From an uncultured Clostridia bacterium (GTDB lineage Bacteria > Bacillota > Clostridia > Christensenellales > Aristaeellaceae): a stretch of 64,000 bases of DNA. The notes beneath the pieces were generated by a model. It was not told where the DNA came from. It saw only the letters and a list, made by a program, of their open reading frames with translations, and did no database searches. Numbering within the stretch: position 1 is the stretch's first letter; each line of letters starts with the position of its first letter. Positions 52,679 to 60,651 of this stretch are shown piece by piece. The stretch is from contig CALCQO010000004.1 in assembly GCA_937894675.1 (NCBI GenBank), forward strand, positions 218,447 through 282,446, given 5' to 3'. The position numbers and the translations under genes are program-made.

Positions 52679-53815
52679 ATGGAGTACTACATCGGTTTAA
52701 TCAGCGGCACTTCCATGGACGGCTGCGACGCCGCCCTGATTGCCTGCGAGGAGGGCAAGGTATCCCTTCAGCACTTTCTGTTGCGGCCCATGCCTGACGC
52801 CCTCCGGCAGAGGGTAATGGACTGCTGTTCCCTGGACAAAAGCGACATTGCCCTCACCTGCAGCCTGAATGTGGAGTTGGGGCACTATTTCGCCGCCGCC
52901 GCGCTGCAGTTGCTCAAGGAAGCGGGGGTGGACGCCAGCCAGGTCGCCGCCATCGGCTCCCACGGGCAGACGGTGTACCACATCCCCTTTCAGGAAGGGG
53001 CGCTTGTGCCCTCCACCCTGCAGCTGGGCGAGCCTGCCGTCATCGCCTATGAAACGGGCATCCCGGTGGTCAGCAGCATGCGGGCCATGGACATGGCCGC
53101 CGGCGGCCAGGGCGCGCCCATGGTGCCCTATTCCGAGTACCTCCTCTACCGGGGCAGTCAGGCCGTGGCGCTGCAGAACCTGGGGGGCATCGGCAATGTG
53201 ACGGTACTGCCCGCCGACTGCGCCATGGACGAGGTCTTCGCATTTGATACCGGCCCCGCCAACATGATCATCGACGGTCTGGCCAGCAGGCTCTTTGGCC
53301 TGCCCTACGACGAGGGCGGCGATTTATGCGCCAAGGGCAGCGTGAACCAGGCCCTGCTTGACGAGTGGATGGCCATCCCCTATGTGGACATGCCGCCCCC
53401 CAAGTCCACCGGGCGGGAACTGTACGGCAATCAATTCGTGGAGGAGGCCCTGCGCAGGCACCCGGGCATTGCCCCCCACGACTGGCTGGCCACCGCCGCC
53501 GCCTACACCGCCCACACCATGCGACGCAACTATGAGCTGTTCGTATTCCCCCGCTGCCCTGACCTTTCCCGCATCATCCTGGGCGGCGGCGGCGCCCACA
53601 ACCACACCCTGCGCCGCATGATTGCAGACCAGTTCCCCCAGTGCAGCGTCCAAACCCAGGAGGACATCGGCTGGAGTTCCGACGCCAAGGAAGCCGTGGC
53701 CTTCGCCCTCATCGCCCGGGAAACCATGGCCCATCGCCCCGGCAACATGCCCAGCGCCACCGGCGCCAAGCAGCCCGTGCCCCTGGGCAGTATTACGTGG
53801 CCGCCAGTTAGGTAA
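52679..53815 (+). CDS. anmK: Anhydro-N-acetylmuramic acid kinase
   Basis: 378 residues from ATG 52679, with GGAGG inside the end of the upstream gene. AnmK opens 1,6-anhydroMurNAc and phosphorylates it, yielding MurNAc 6-phosphate for MurQ. Motifs: YYIGLISGTSMDGCDAALI, AIGSHGQTVYHIP, FDTGPANMIIDGLA (catalytic Asp region) and RIILGGGGAHNHTLRRMI. The pair with MurQ in the same operon makes a complete route from anhydroMurNAc to GlcNAc 6-phosphate. The presence of AnmK indicates that lytic-transglycosylase products are the input. Confidence 0.97.
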   Translation: MEYYIGLISGTSMDGCDAALIACEEGKVSLQHFLLRPMPDALRQRVMDCCSLDKSDIALTCSLNVELGHYFAAAALQLLKEAGVDASQVAAIGSHGQTVYHIPFQEGALVPSTLQLGEPAVIAYETGIPVVSSMRAMDMAAGGQGAPMVPYSEYLLYRGSQAVALQNLGGIGNVTVLPADCAMDEVFAFDTGPANMIIDGLASRLFGLPYDEGGDLCAKGSVNQALLDEWMAIPYVDMPPPKSTGRELYGNQFVEEALRRHPGIAPHDWLATAAAYTAHTMRRNYELFVFPRCPDLSRIILGGGGAHNHTLRRMIADQFPQCSVQTQEDIGWSSDAKEAVAFALIARETMAHRPGNMPSATGAKQPVPLGSITWPPVR

Positions 53816-53851
53816 GCATCGCAAAAACAGATACATATGGAGATAAATGCG

Positions 53852-53881
53852 GGGAAGGCGCTTTTGAAAAAGCGCCTTCCC
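53852..53881 (+). terminator. Hairpin after anmK
   Basis: GGGAAGGCGCTTTT, two-base loop, AAAAGCGCCTTCCC. The stem is long but there is no T run after it. Confidence 0.6.
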
Positions 53882-53899
53882 TGAATACTGATGGAAATT

Positions 53900-54032
53900 A
53901 TAATGGCATCCAAAGGGCTGAAAGATTTTGTTTCACCGCAAGGAGCAGACGAGGGGAAGCGTAGTTGAACTACGCTGACCGAGCAGTCGACGAAGCGGTG
54001 AGACAAAAGATTCAGCCCGACGATGCGATTAT
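53900..54032. repeat. 133-bp palindromic element (REP/MITE-like)
   Basis: Outer arms ATAATGGCATC/GATGCGATTAT, middle arms GGGCTGAA...TTTTGTTTCACCGC and GCGGTGAGACAAAA...TTCAGCCC, and a central hairpin GCGTAGTTGAACTACGC. The core with GGAGCAGACGAGG... GACCGAGCAGTCGACGAAG resembles a dispersed repeat type I know from Clostridia genomes. No ORF inside; it lies between two convergent operons. Confidence 0.75.
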
Positions 54033-54089
54033 GATTGGAATCAGTATCAACCCCATCCTGAAAACTTTACTCTTTGGGTATAAGTCGAT

Positions 54090-54770
54090 TTAGTTTGTTG
54101 TCTGAATAACTTGAAAGCCCTTATCCCGGAAGGTTTGTTCCACATCCCCATCCAGGTGCATAGCGTAGACCCGCCCGCGGTAGGCGGGGGGGACTTTTGC
54201 CTCCGCCTGGGCAATGGGGCAATGGGTTTTGGAATCATAGCTGGCCATGTCGTGATAAACCCGGGCGTAGGCGCCGCTGATTAGTTTGGCCGCGGTTTCG
54301 TCAGCAAACTCCGCCGCGTCGCCGCTGTAGAAGATGGTTTCCTGCCTGTCGCTCAGTTCATAGCCAAAGCAGGGCATATCGGGCACATGGCGTACAGGCA
54401 TCGCCTTCGCCTGGATGCCGTAGCCCTCCGGCAGGGCGGGGGCGTACCGGTACACCTCTTCCCCCACCCCCATCAGGCGCAGGATCTCCTTTACCGTGTC
54501 CACGGGATGCACCACCAGGACCTGCCTGCCCAATAAAAAGTAATTGTAGGAGCACAAGGACGCCAGGGAGCCCACATGGTCGGCGTGCAGGTGGGTAACC
54601 AGCACAACCACCCTGTCCCACGGCTCAAGGCCGGGGTGGTGGGAGACGGCGGCAAAGGTGCTTTCGCCGCAGTCCAGCATAATCAGGGTCTTGCCCGCCG
54701 CCAGCCAGGCGTTGGTGTTGCCCTCCTGGGGGTGAAAGCCCGCCCCCCGGCCGAAGAAATGCAGTTCCAT
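54090..54770 (-). CDS. Metallo-beta-lactamase-fold hydrolase
   Basis: 226 residues from ATG 54770 (MELHFFGRGAGFHPQEGNTNAWL), with AGGAG five bases upstream. The zinc site HLHADH is present in VTHLHADHVGSL, later histidines in MPVRHVPDMPCFGYEL, an Asp in FYSGDAAEF, and YHDMAS. The pattern is like RNase Z and PhnP phosphodiesterases, but the substrate is not evident. It is the last gene in the minus-strand carbohydrate ABC operon, two bases after the permease gene, which suggests a cyclic or phosphodiester-linked sugar, or a regulatory hydrolase. Confidence 0.85.
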   Translation of the reverse strand: MELHFFGRGAGFHPQEGNTNAWLAAGKTLIMLDCGESTFAAVSHHPGLEPWDRVVVLVTHLHADHVGSLASLCSYNYFLLGRQVLVVHPVDTVKEILRLMGVGEEVYRYAPALPEGYGIQAKAMPVRHVPDMPCFGYELSDRQETIFYSGDAAEFADETAAKLISGAYARVYHDMASYDSKTHCPIAQAEAKVPPAYRGRVYAMHLDGDVEQTFRDKGFQVIQTTN

Positions 54771-54772
54771 TT

Positions 54773-55588
54773 TTACTCCTTGATGCCCGCGCTGACAAAG
54801 CTGTTCATAAACTGCTTCTGCAGAATGAAGAACGCCAGCAGCAGCGGCGCGATGATAATCAGGGTAGCCGCGCACACGTTGGCCCACTGCATATTCGCCT
54901 CCTTGGATTTAGCGAAGTAGGCAAGGCCCACCGTTAAGGTGCGGTTGTTGATGGAATTGGTGACAATCAGCGGCCAGAGGTAGTTGTTCCAATGGTAGCT
55001 GACGGAAATGACGGCGAAGGACATATACGCCGTCTTGGCGCAGGGCACATACACCCGCCAGATGGTCTGCCACAGGGTGGCGCCGTCGATATTGGCAGCT
55101 TCCGACAGGGCTTTGGGGATGGTCTTGAAGCTTTGCCGCAGCAGGAAAATAGCCATGGCACTGCCCAGGAAGGGCAGCATGATGCCCAGCTTGGTATCGA
55201 TGAGGCCCATCTCCGAAAGGGTCATGAAGTTGGGGATAATCAGCACATCGTTGGGGATGATAATCTGCATGAAAATCACCACAATCACCAGCGCCTGCCC
55301 GCGGAACTTATACATCGCCAGGGCGTACCCCGCCAGCGTGGAGGTAAAGAACTGAATCACAAAGGTGATGACCACCAAAGTGATGGTGTTCAGGTAGTAC
55401 CGCCCGAAGGGGATGGTGTTCCACACATACTCCAGGTTTTCCGTGGTAAAGGGCGTGGTGGGCAGGAAGGACATGTTGAAGGACGCTTTGGTCAGCGCCG
55501 TTCCCACCAGCCACACCAGGGGAATCAGCCACAGAAGGGCCAGCAGCACGGAAAAACCGGTTATGCTGTATTTCTTTACATTCTGCAT
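54773..55588 (-). CDS. Carbohydrate ABC permease, MalG/UgpE type
   Basis: 271 residues, six helices. CUT1-family motif in the coupling loop: EAANIDGATLWQTIWRVYVPCAKTA, with IIPNDVLIIPNFMTLSEMGLIDTKLGIMLPF before it. It pairs with the permease encoded by the upstream gene (12-base gap). No ATP-binding subunit is in this operon, so a shared MsmK/UgpC-type ATPase elsewhere is expected. Confidence 0.94.
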   Translation of the reverse strand: MQNVKKYSITGFSVLLALLWLIPLVWLVGTALTKASFNMSFLPTTPFTTENLEYVWNTIPFGRYYLNTITLVVITFVIQFFTSTLAGYALAMYKFRGQALVIVVIFMQIIIPNDVLIIPNFMTLSEMGLIDTKLGIMLPFLGSAMAIFLLRQSFKTIPKALSEAANIDGATLWQTIWRVYVPCAKTAYMSFAVISVSYHWNNYLWPLIVTNSINNRTLTVGLAYFAKSKEANMQWANVCAATLIIIAPLLLAFFILQKQFMNSFVSAGIKE

Positions 55589-55600
55589 CGTGCCGCCTCC

Positions 55601-56497
55601 TTACGAATAGTGGATCTTGCGATCCTGGCTGAAAAAGCGCGGCAGGCTGACAATCAGCAGCAGCACCAGCATAATCACCGTCAGGGCGTTGGACAGGCCG
55701 TAGTTCAGGTTGGTGAAGCCCTGCTGGTAGATATAGTACAAAAGCAAGGTGGAGGCGTTGTTGGGGGCGCCTTCCGTCATGATGATGACATGGTCGGCCA
55801 GTTTAAAGCTGTTGGTGAAGGCGATGGTGGACACAAACAAAGTGGTAGGCGCCAGCAGGGGCAGTGTGATGTGCCGGAAGCACTTGGCCCCTGTCGCCCC
55901 GTCGATGGTGGCAGCCTCCAGCACCTCCTCGTTGATGGCCTGCAGGCCCGCCAGGTAAAACACCATCAGATAGCCCGCTTCCCGCCACACATACATCACC
56001 GCCATGGCGGGCAGCACGGTGGAGCGGTTGCTGAGTACATTCTGCGCCCCCAGGCCCAGGGCAATCATCACCTGGTCGAACAGACCGTTTTGCGCCATGT
56101 AGATAAACATCCAGACGCTGGCGATGGCAATCATGGGCATGACCGACGGATAGAAATAGGACGTGCGGATAAACCCCGCCTGCCGTCCCTTGCGGTTGAC
56201 CAGCAGCGCCAAACCAAGGCCGATGATCATGCTGGGCAGCACCGTCAGCAGCGCGTAGACGATGGTATTGATCATCACCTTATGGAAGGTGCCCGAGCCA
56301 ATCAGCCGCTGGTAGTTGTCAAACCAGATAAACTCCGGCGCGTCCATGCCCAGGCGGTACTTGGTCAGGCTGAAGGCAACGCTGCGGAAAACCGGGTATA
56401 CGGTAAACACTAGCATGATAATCAACGAAGGCGCGAGCAGCGCCCACGCGATCCAGGGGTTTTGTCCGCGCCGGGAGGCACTGTGAATACTCCTCAT
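55601..56497 (-). CDS. Carbohydrate ABC permease, MalF/UgpA type
   Basis: 298 residues from ATG 56497, with AGGAG seven bases upstream. Six helices; N-terminal ALLAPSLIIMLVFTVYPVFRSVAFSLTKY is typical of CUT1 MalF-like proteins, and the EAA loop reads EAATIDGATGAKCFRHITLPLLAPT. It lies downstream of a terminator-like hairpin that separates it from the binding-protein gene. Confidence 0.94.
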   Translation of the reverse strand: MRSIHSASRRGQNPWIAWALLAPSLIIMLVFTVYPVFRSVAFSLTKYRLGMDAPEFIWFDNYQRLIGSGTFHKVMINTIVYALLTVLPSMIIGLGLALLVNRKGRQAGFIRTSYFYPSVMPMIAIASVWMFIYMAQNGLFDQVMIALGLGAQNVLSNRSTVLPAMAVMYVWREAGYLMVFYLAGLQAINEEVLEAATIDGATGAKCFRHITLPLLAPTTLFVSTIAFTNSFKLADHVIIMTEGAPNNASTLLLYYIYQQGFTNLNYGLSNALTVIMLVLLLIVSLPRFFSQDRKIHYS

Positions 56498-56509
56498 CGC
56501 TTTTCTCCT

Positions 56510-56546
56510 AAAAAAGGGTGCCCCAAGCACAGGCTCGGGGCACCCC
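56510..56546 (-). terminator. Intra-operon terminator between binding protein and permeases
   Basis: On the minus strand GGGTGCCCC, 12-base loop, GGGGCACCC, then six T. It is a full intrinsic terminator in form; readthrough would keep permease expression below that of the binding protein. Confidence 0.8.
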
Positions 56547-56552
56547 GCAAGA

Positions 56553-57836
56553 TTACTGGAAGTCGTACAATAGTTCTTCGCCCTGTTCCTGGGCGGTCTG
56601 CAGGGCCTCTTCCGCCGTCATTTCACCGGTGACAGCGGCCTGGATGTTGTCGTTGAGGATGCGCCACATTTCCGCCGCGGAATAGGTGGTCAGTTCCGGC
56701 TGGGCGTAGGGCAGCTGCTCGTAGGCGACCAAGGCAGCGGGGAAATCCGCGTAGTAGTTCTTGAGCAGGTCCGTCTCATAGGCGGATTCGCGGGTGGCCA
56801 CATAGCCGGTGTCGATGCTCCACTGGGCGGCGTTTTCGGTGGAGCACATGAAGCGGATGTACTTCCAGGCCGCCTGCTGGCGCTCTTCACTGATGCCGTT
56901 GGTGATGTAGAAGTTGCCGCCGCCGGTGGGGGCGCCGTACTGCCTGCCCGCGGGCAGGAAGGCAACGCCAAAGTCAAAGTCCGCGTTGTTGCGGATGTTG
57001 GTCAGGTTGCCCGTGGTGTGGTAAATCATCGCCACTTGTCCTGCCAGGAACTGGGTGGGCAGGTCGGTCCACTGGACGATGCCGGGGGCCATGACCTCGT
57101 ACTTGTTCTGCAAGTCCAGCCACAGCTGCAAGGCTTCCACATTCTCGGGAGTGTTGAAGTAGATTTCCTTGCCGTCGGCGGACATCAGGCCCACTTCATT
57201 GGTGCAGTTCTGCAGGGAGAAGCCGGTAAACGCCCACTGGGCGGAGCCGGAGTTGAGGGCCAGGCCCACGCCCCAGCGCTTGTCGTTGGTCAGCTTCTGG
57301 GCATAGTCCACCATCTCCACCCAGTTCTTGGGGGGCGCTTGGGGATCAAGCCCTACTTCCTGGAAGGCGTCCTTGTTGTAGTACATGACCATGGTGGAGC
57401 GCTGGAAGGGGATGGAGTAGATGGCGCCTTCCACATAGGAGTCCAGCATGAAGCCGTCGATAAAGTCGTCGACAAAGGCGGCGCCGTCAGGGTCGGCGGC
57501 AATCAAATCATCCAGGGGCATGGCCATCTTGGTGGACGCCATGGTAAAGCGCTGGGTGGCCAGGCTGACGAACAGATCCGGGGGGTTGCCGCCCTGGATG
57601 GCCGTCTGAATCTTGGTGACTGTGTCATCGTAGTTGCCCGTGTACACCGGCAGCACCTTGATGTCGGGGTTCTGGGCATTGAAGTCCGCTGTCATCTTCT
57701 CAATCAGGGCGGCGGCGGAGCCGCCTACGTTGACGGGGAAGTACATGGTCAGTTCCAGGGGCGTCCCGCCAGCCAGCGCCGAGCCCATACCCAGCAGCAT
57801 GGTCAGACACAGCAGCACAGAAAGAATACGTTTCAC
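56553..57836 (-). CDS. Carbohydrate ABC solute-binding protein (UgpB/SBP_bac_1 type)
   Basis: 427 residues from a GTG at 57836 (MKRILSVLLCLTMLLGMGSALAGG), with AGGAGGAG upstream. The signal peptide contains a Cys at position 10 within the hydrophobic core but no lipobox; cleavage is expected after ALA. Family features: LIEKMTADFNAQNPDIKVLPVYTGNYDDTVTKIQTAIQGGNPPDLFVS, PFQRSTMVMYYNKDAFQEVGLDP, GVAFLPAG and MTAEEALQTAQEQGEELL at the end. This is typical of UgpB-type cluster 1 proteins (glycerol-phosphodiester, oligosaccharide). The substrate is not readable. Confidence 0.93.
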   Translation of the reverse strand: MKRILSVLLCLTMLLGMGSALAGGTPLELTMYFPVNVGGSAAALIEKMTADFNAQNPDIKVLPVYTGNYDDTVTKIQTAIQGGNPPDLFVSLATQRFTMASTKMAMPLDDLIAADPDGAAFVDDFIDGFMLDSYVEGAIYSIPFQRSTMVMYYNKDAFQEVGLDPQAPPKNWVEMVDYAQKLTNDKRWGVGLALNSGSAQWAFTGFSLQNCTNEVGLMSADGKEIYFNTPENVEALQLWLDLQNKYEVMAPGIVQWTDLPTQFLAGQVAMIYHTTGNLTNIRNNADFDFGVAFLPAGRQYGAPTGGGNFYITNGISEERQQAAWKYIRFMCSTENAAQWSIDTGYVATRESAYETDLLKNYYADFPAALVAYEQLPYAQPELTTYSAAEMWRILNDNIQAAVTGEMTAEEALQTAQEQGEELLYDFQ

Positions 57837-57875
57837 AATAATCTCCTCCTCTTTATGGTTCTGATGGTTTTCCTG

Positions 57876-57904
57876 AGTATAGCATCGGGCATATGCGCTG
57901 TCAA
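57876..57904 (-). promoter_or_regulatory. Promoter of the minus-strand carbohydrate ABC operon
   Basis: On the minus strand TTGACA (57904-57899), 17-base spacer, TATACT (57881-57876), about 40 bases before the start codon. Confidence 0.85.
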
Positions 57905-58318
57905 CGCAAGATTCCTGCATATACCGCCCAAAAGATTTATTTTTTCTTATCCTGAAGCTTCTAATCAGCCTGCCGATACGGGCCGAATCAGCCCTCCCGT
58001 CATTTTTATGAATATGCACTTTTTCGGATATATTGCATTTTCTAAGGTGTTAAGGCAAACGCTTCTCCCCTCCCGCCTGTGCGCCGCGCGGCGCGAATGA
58101 AGCGCAGGCATTGCCCCGAATGAATGCCCGATATTCTGGTCCCTCGGGGCTTTTTGCCGTTTCCCCGCCCCATCACTTCCGGGCGGAAAGAAAAGAATTT
58201 GGTTTTCGGAATCGTTCCCGGGAATGTTTTTGCGGCATTGCTTCAGAAAAAGGCGAAAAAACGGGATATTTCCTTGCGATTTTGGTCAATCAGGAAAATT
58301 TGGATAATTTTCTCCCAT
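57905..58318. other. Divergent intergenic region without a gene
   Basis: About 410 bases between two divergent ABC operons. Short ORFs here (for example at 58111-58332 and 58124-58423) lack ribosome binding sites. An AACGCTT half-site (58051-58058) and an AAGCGCTC site (58361-58368, past the promoter) recall LacI/cre-type operators, but neither is a full match. Confidence 0.4.
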
Positions 58319-58348
58319 TTGACACAGACTGAAAATAGGGGGTATACT
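58319..58348 (+). promoter_or_regulatory. Promoter of the plus-strand carbohydrate ABC operon
   Basis: TTGACA (58319-58324), 18-base spacer, TATACT (58343-58348). Confidence 0.8.
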
Positions 58349-58398
58349 TTGATTACGATGAAGCGCTCACGCGCACCAATATTTAAGGAGGACTATTC

Positions 58399-59676
58399 AT
58401 GCGTAAATTTGTTGCACTTCTAATGACCGCCGTCATGGCGCTGGCACTGTTCGCGATACCCGCCTCGGCAGAGGATGTTTCCATCACCCTGTTTAACAAC
58501 AAGGTGGAAATTTCCGAGCATCTCCAGAACTTCGCCAAGCAGTACTCGGATAAAACCGAGGGTGTCGTTGTCAATATCGAAACCCTGGGCGGCGGCGCCG
58601 ACTATTCGGGCAACCTGACGGCCAAACTGACCGCCGACTCCATGCCTGACATCTTTGTCATCGAAGGCGATGGCGACTACAAACTGTGGTCCGAATACCT
58701 GCTGGACCTGTCCGAAGAAAAATGGAACGCCGACACCACCCTGGCCTACCATGATCCCGAGGGCAAGGTTGTTGGTTTCCCCGTAGCCATCGAAGGCTTT
58801 GGCCTTGGCTACAATGTGGAGCTGCTCAAGAAGGCGGAAATCGATCCCGCCACCCTGACCACCTTCTCCGCCCTGAAGGCCGCCTTTGAAAAACTGGAAG
58901 GCATGAAGGTTGAACTGGGTCTGGACTCTGTGGTCTCCATGGGCGCCAGCGTTTCCGGCGGCACCTGGTGGGTAGCCGGCCACCACAACTTCTCTGTCTA
59001 CCTGGGCGGCGGCCTCGAGTTTGCCGATACCTCCGTTGTGGACAAGTTCAACGCCGGCGAAGTGGACGAGCAGCGCCTGGCCGACTATGCCAAGTATGTG
59101 CAGCTGCTGTTCCAGTTCTCCAACCAGACCGTCACCACCACCGGCACCTATGACGACCAGCTGGCCGCCTTTGCCAACCAGAAAGCCGCCTTCATCCACC
59201 AGGGCAACTGGATTGATCCCAGCCTTGCGAAAATGAATGTCGCCTTCGAGTATGACTACATCTCCCACCCCTTCAATGACGCCCAGGAGTTCAAGGGCCT
59301 ATTCCTGTTCGCCCCCAGCTTCTACGTCATCAACTCCAAGGCCGCCCCGGAAAGAATCCAGGCCGCCAAGGACTTCCTCAACGCCCTGGTGTACACCGAA
59401 GAAGGCGCTGACTACATGGTCAACAAGGCCGGCATGGTCGCCGCTTTCTCCAACATCACCTTAGAGCCCGCTGGCGGCTTCTCCAAGGCGCTGGTACGTG
59501 CCAACGCGGCAGGCGGCAACTACGGCGTGTTCTTCGGCAAGCTGCCCGCGGGCACCGGCCAGGACATCCTCGCCCCCATCTTCGACTTCTTTGCCCAGGA
59601 CTTCTCTGATGCCGGCATGGAAGGCTTCATCACCGATATCAAGGGTGCTGCCGAAACCGTCGCGCAGCGTCAATAA
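58399..59676 (+). CDS. Carbohydrate ABC solute-binding protein (SBP_bac_1 type)
   Basis: 425 residues, AAGGAGG nine bases upstream. The signal peptide LMTAVMALALFAIPASAED has an Ala-x-Ala end and no lipobox. The mature part has VSITLFNNKVEISEHLQNFAKQYSDKTEGVVVNIETLGGGADYSGNLTAKLTADSMPDIFVIEGDGD and AAFIHQGNWIDPSLAKM, both typical of MalE/cluster 1 sugar-binding proteins (Trp and Tyr residues for sugar stacking). Ligand unknown. It is the first gene of a three-gene operon and is followed by a terminator hairpin. Confidence 0.93.
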   Translation: MRKFVALLMTAVMALALFAIPASAEDVSITLFNNKVEISEHLQNFAKQYSDKTEGVVVNIETLGGGADYSGNLTAKLTADSMPDIFVIEGDGDYKLWSEYLLDLSEEKWNADTTLAYHDPEGKVVGFPVAIEGFGLGYNVELLKKAEIDPATLTTFSALKAAFEKLEGMKVELGLDSVVSMGASVSGGTWWVAGHHNFSVYLGGGLEFADTSVVDKFNAGEVDEQRLADYAKYVQLLFQFSNQTVTTTGTYDDQLAAFANQKAAFIHQGNWIDPSLAKMNVAFEYDYISHPFNDAQEFKGLFLFAPSFYVINSKAAPERIQAAKDFLNALVYTEEGADYMVNKAGMVAAFSNITLEPAGGFSKALVRANAAGGNYGVFFGKLPAGTGQDILAPIFDFFAQDFSDAGMEGFITDIKGAAETVAQRQ

Positions 59677-59686
59677 ATGACCTGAC

Positions 59687-59721
59687 GGCAGGCGCCGCAT
59701 CACGCGGCGCCTGCCTTTTTT
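59687..59721 (+). terminator. Intra-operon terminator between binding protein and permeases
   Basis: GGCAGGCGCCGC, short loop, GCGGCGCCTGCC, then six T. It is the same arrangement as in the divergent operon. Confidence 0.85.
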
Positions 59722-59760
59722 CAGCATAAAATGAAAAAAGAAGGAGGGGGCTGAAACAGA

Positions 59761-60651
59761 ATGAAACGCAGCAAAGCTTGGGACGCGGTTTTCCTGGGGC
59801 CCAGCCTTATCGCCCTGGTTATGGTGGTCATTCTGCCATTCATACAGGGCATCGGTTTTTCCCTGACGGACTGGAACGGCGTCCGGCCCGTCCTTACCTA
59901 TGTAGGATTCGCCAACTATCAGGACATGTTCAACTCCGTTGAGTTTCTCTATTCCTTCCTGGTAACGCTGCTGTACACCGTGGTCAACGTGGCGCTGGTC
60001 AACGTGGTGGCCTTCCTGCTGGCGCTGCTGGTAACCAGCCGCATCAAGGGGCGCAACATCTACCGGGCGGGGTTCTTCATCCCCAACCTCATCGGCGGTA
60101 TCGTGCTGGGCTATACCTGGCAGTTCATGTTCAATGACTTTTTCACCGCCCTGGGCGGGCAGCTGGGCATCCAGGCCATGCAGCAATCGCTGATCGCCAA
60201 CAAGGATACTGTCATCCTGGGCATGTCCATCGTAAACACCTGGCAGTACGCAGGGTACATCATGCTGATCTTCGTCGCCGGCATCCAGTCCACCTCCCAG
60301 GAGGTAATGGAAGCGGCCACGGTGGACGGCGCCAGCTATCCCCAGCGGGTCACCAGAATTCTGATCCCCATGATTGCCAACACCTTCACCATCTCCCTGT
60401 TCCTGACCATCACCAACTCCTTCAAGATGTTCGACCTGAACGTGGCCCTCACCAACGGCGGGCCCGCCATGCGCTTCATGGGCAAGATTGTCAAATCCAG
60501 CCAGCTGCTGGCGCTGACCATCTACAACAAATCCATCACCACCAAGGAGCTGGCCAAAGGCCAGGCCATGAGCGTGGTGTTCTTCCTGGTGCTGGTTGCC
60601 TTCTCCCTCCTGCAGGTGTACCTGAGCAAGCGTAAGGAGGTGGAGGCGTAA
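59761..60651 (+). CDS. Carbohydrate ABC permease, MalF type
   Basis: 296 residues, six helices. FLGPSLIALVMVVILPFIQGIGFSLTDWNGV is a CUT1 MalF-like start, and the EAA loop reads EAATVDGASYPQRVTRILIPMIANTFT. NGGPAMRFMGKIV is also characteristic. The start follows AAGGAGGGGG at 11 bases. It overlaps the next permease by one base. Confidence 0.94.
   Translation: MKRSKAWDAVFLGPSLIALVMVVILPFIQGIGFSLTDWNGVRPVLTYVGFANYQDMFNSVEFLYSFLVTLLYTVVNVALVNVVAFLLALLVTSRIKGRNIYRAGFFIPNLIGGIVLGYTWQFMFNDFFTALGGQLGIQAMQQSLIANKDTVILGMSIVNTWQYAGYIMLIFVAGIQSTSQEVMEAATVDGASYPQRVTRILIPMIANTFTISLFLTITNSFKMFDLNVALTNGGPAMRFMGKIVKSSQLLALTIYNKSITTKELAKGQAMSVVFFLVLVAFSLLQVYLSKRKEVEA

Noticed and set aside
54992..56413. Plus-strand ORF of 473 codons opposite the permease genes
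   Set aside because: Shadow of two CUT1 permeases.
58124..58423. 99-codon plus-strand ORF in the divergent region
   Set aside because: No ribosome binding site; it crosses the promoter and start of the real binding-protein gene.
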